From: Rhodopseudomonas_A palustris_F
GTDB taxonomy: Bacteria; Pseudomonadota; Alphaproteobacteria; Rhizobiales; Xanthobacteraceae
Direction: 5' to 3'
Length of the DNA stretch: 64,000 bases
NCBI RefSeq assembly: GCF_000013745.1
Contig: NC_007925.1
Location: 4,402,001-4,466,000, forward strand
Shown here: one piece after another, positions 62,316-64,000 of the stretch
Layout of the letters: every line of letters starts with the position of its first letter
Position numbering within the stretch: position 1 is the stretch's first letter
Notes under the pieces: model-generated
What the model was told of the DNA's origin: nothing
Seen by the model: the letters and a program-made list of their open reading frames with translations, nothing else
Databases searched by the model: none
Made by a program: the position numbers and the translations under genes

Positions 62316-63122
62316 ATGACCCCCGGTATGGACCATCTCGACGCGCTGGAAGCGCAGAGCATCTACATTTTGCGCGAAGCCTTCGCGCGGCTGAAGAAGC
62401 TGGCGCTGTTGTGGTCGCTCGGCAAAGACTCCAACGTGATGATTTGGCTGGCCCGCAAGGCGTTTTTCGGCCGGGTGCCGTTTCCCGCCATGCACGTCGA
62501 TACCGGCAAGAAATTCCCTGAAATGTATGCGTTTCGCGACCAGTATTCGAAGGAGTGGGAGCTCGACCTAATCCTGGAATATTGCCCCGGCATCGAAAGC
62601 GTCGATCCGACGCTGCCGCCGGCGGCGCGCTCGGCGGCGCGCAAGACCGAGGGGCTCAAGCTCGCACTGGCCAAGCACGGTTTCGACGGCTTGATCGCCG
62701 GGATCCGCCGCGACGAAGAGGCCACCCGCGCCAAAGAGCGGGTGTTTTCGCCGCGCGGTACCGAAGGCGGCTGGGACGTCCGCGATCAGCCGCCGGAATT
62801 CTGGGACCAGTTCAACGCCTCGCCGCCGCCCGGCTCGCATTTGCGCATCCATCCGATCCTGCATTGGACCGAGGCCGACATCTGGGCCTACACCAAGCGC
62901 GAGAACATCCCGATCATTCCGTTGTATCTGTCGCAGAACGGCAAGCGCTATCGCTCGCTGGGCGACGCCGACATCACCAACCCGGTGCAGTCGAGCGCCT
63001 CCAACATCGACGAAATCCTCATCGAACTCGACGGCACCAAGGTGCCGGAGCGCGCCGGCCGCGCGCTGGACCATGAAACCGAGGACGCCTTCGAGCGGCT
63101 TCGCGTCGCCGGCTATCTGTGA
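62316..63122 (+). CDS. cysD: Sulfate adenylyltransferase subunit 2
   Basis: 268 residues. The PP-loop ATP-pyrophosphatase signature lies in LLWSLGKDSNVMIWLARKAF; FPAMHVDTGKKFPEMYAFRD and GTEGGWDVRDQPPEFWDQF are CysD-type. It adenylates sulfate to APS with the GTPase CysN. ATG 62316 has GGAG 6 bases upstream; the frame runs upstream to 62271 without support. Confidence 0.95.
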   Translation: MTPGMDHLDALEAQSIYILREAFARLKKLALLWSLGKDSNVMIWLARKAFFGRVPFPAMHVDTGKKFPEMYAFRDQYSKEWELDLILEYCPGIESVDPTLPPAARSAARKTEGLKLALAKHGFDGLIAGIRRDEEATRAKERVFSPRGTEGGWDVRDQPPEFWDQFNASPPPGSHLRIHPILHWTEADIWAYTKRENIPIIPLYLSQNGKRYRSLGDADITNPVQSSASNIDEILIELDGTKVPERAGRALDHETEDAFERLRVAGYL

Positions 63123-63133
63123 GCAGCATCGCC

Positions 63134-64000
63134 ATGAACCTCGTCGTCCCCGCCCCGCAGCCGTCGCTCGCCACGCCGAACGGCACCACCCGCCCGCAAG
63201 TCCGCATCGTCATCGTCGGCCATGTCGACCACGGCAAATCCACCCTGGTCGGACGGCTGCTGCATGAGACCGGCTCGCTGCCCGACGGCAAACTTGAAAT
63301 GCTGAAGGAAGTCAGCGCCCGGCGCGGCATGCCGTTCGAATGGTCGTTCCTGCTCGACGCGCTGCAGACCGAGCGCGACCAGGGCATCACCATCGACACC
63401 ACGCAGATCTCGTTCCGCACCCACTCCCGCGACGTGGTGCTGATCGACGCCCCCGGCCACGCCGAATTCCTGCGCAACATGATCACCGGTGCCTCGCAGG
63501 CCGACGGCGCGGTGCTGATCATCGACGCGCTGGAAGGCGTACGCGACCAGACCAGGCGGCACGGCTATCTGTTGCATTTGCTCGGCATCAAACAGGTCGC
63601 GATCGTGGTCAACAAGATGGACCGCGTCGAATTCAGCGAAGCCCGCTTCACCGAGATCAGCGATGAAATCTCCGCGCATCTGATCGAACTCGGCGTCACG
63701 CCGACCGCGGTGATCCCGATTTCCGCGCGCGACGGCGACGGCGTCGCCGAACGCACGCCCAACATCGTCTGGTACAACGGCCCGACCGTGGTCGAAGCGC
63801 TCGACGCGCTGACGCCGGCGCGGCCGCTCGACGAAATGCCGCTGCGGCTGCCGGTGCAGGCAATCTACAAATTCGACGACCGCCGCATCGTCGCCGGCCG
63901 CATCGAATCCGGGCATCTGCAGGCCGGCGACGAGATCGTGATCATGCCGGCCGGCAAGATCGCTAAGATCAAGACCGTCGAAGGCTGGCCGGCGACGCCG
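63134..64000 (+). CDS. cysN: Sulfate adenylyltransferase subunit 1 (cut by right edge)
   Basis: 289 codons are visible and the frame stays open to the window end, so the C-terminus is missing. It is the GTPase that powers APS formation by CysD. G1 (GHVDHGKST, residues 29-37), DAPGHAEF (G3) and NKMD (G4) are all present, and DRRIVAGRIESGHLQAGDEI is the start of the beta-barrel domain II. The start is ATG 63134, 11 bases after cysD. A C-terminal fusion to APS kinase (CysNC), known in relatives, cannot be told from this part. Confidence 0.95.
   Translation, partial: MNLVVPAPQPSLATPNGTTRPQVRIVIVGHVDHGKSTLVGRLLHETGSLPDGKLEMLKEVSARRGMPFEWSFLLDALQTERDQGITIDTTQISFRTHSRDVVLIDAPGHAEFLRNMITGASQADGAVLIIDALEGVRDQTRRHGYLLHLLGIKQVAIVVNKMDRVEFSEARFTEISDEISAHLIELGVTPTAVIPISARDGDGVAERTPNIVWYNGPTVVEALDALTPARPLDEMPLRLPVQAIYKFDDRRIVAGRIESGHLQAGDEIVIMPAGKIAKIKTVEGWPATP

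Overview
The window is a 64 kb piece of a high-GC alphaproteobacterial chromosome, most likely from Rhodopseudomonas or a close Bradyrhizobium relative. This rests on gene content and order: transhydrogenase genes behind a 50-residue aa3 oxidase subunit IV, a GapR-type protein, DUF2849 and DUF934 genes interleaved with cysI and cysH, a Cys-free 41-residue L36, and intergenic palindromic repeat families common in that group. The species assignment is inference. No rRNA, tRNA, integrase, transposase or CRISPR array was found.

Layout. 1-8.2 kb: the end of an AsmA-like gene, a polyamine-type ABC operon (potG-potH-potI, no binding protein nearby) and a large PAS-GGDEF-EAL protein. 8.4-14.7 kb: an L-2-hydroxyglutarate oxidase-like gene, two small divergent DUF465 genes, a diguanylate cyclase, purE-purK, rpsU with a strong terminator, and a membrane-anchored low-complexity protein. 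14.8-19.7 kb: a cupin, a calcium/proton antiporter, and the pntAa-pntAb-pntB operon behind the oxidase subunit. 20-25.4 kb: an AbrB/Doc toxin-antitoxin pair with a long operator-like palindrome, a large patatin-like membrane protein and oligoendopeptidase F. 25.7-35.7 kb: TerC-type membrane protein, orphan NtrC-type regulator, L,D-transpeptidase, DUF882 endopeptidase-like protein, GapR, a DUF1036 protein and pyruvate kinase. 35.7-40.8 kb: a hicB gene flanked by a second copy of the pyk 3' end, an SDR gene with its divergent regulator, OsmC, a hydrolase and a TPR protein. 40.9-42.6 kb: rpmJ and a tandem array of six 205-bp repeat units. 42.6-51.6 kb: a Bug-type binding protein with two hydratase-like genes and a divergent IclR regulator, YbaK, small proteins, a polysaccharide flippase, bdhA, a second patatin and a CAP-domain lipoprotein.

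51.7-64 kb is a sulfate assimilation block. On the minus strand it runs cysG, DUF2849, cysI, DUF934, cysH, sbp, cysT, cysW, cysA. On the plus strand cysD and cysN (cut by the right edge) diverge from cysG. Together they import sulfate, activate it to APS, reduce it through sulfite to sulfide and make the siroheme that CysI needs. Seven bases after cysA, on the same strand, sits a lower-GC overlapping pair: a nucleotidyltransferase-fold protein (DUF6932-like) and a 320-residue protein of no family I recognise. This pair is my main candidate for an undescribed system.

The intergenic DNA is rich in at least five families of paired palindromic repeats, some of them inside operons. Many long frames on the strand opposite real genes are high-GC shadows and were left out.
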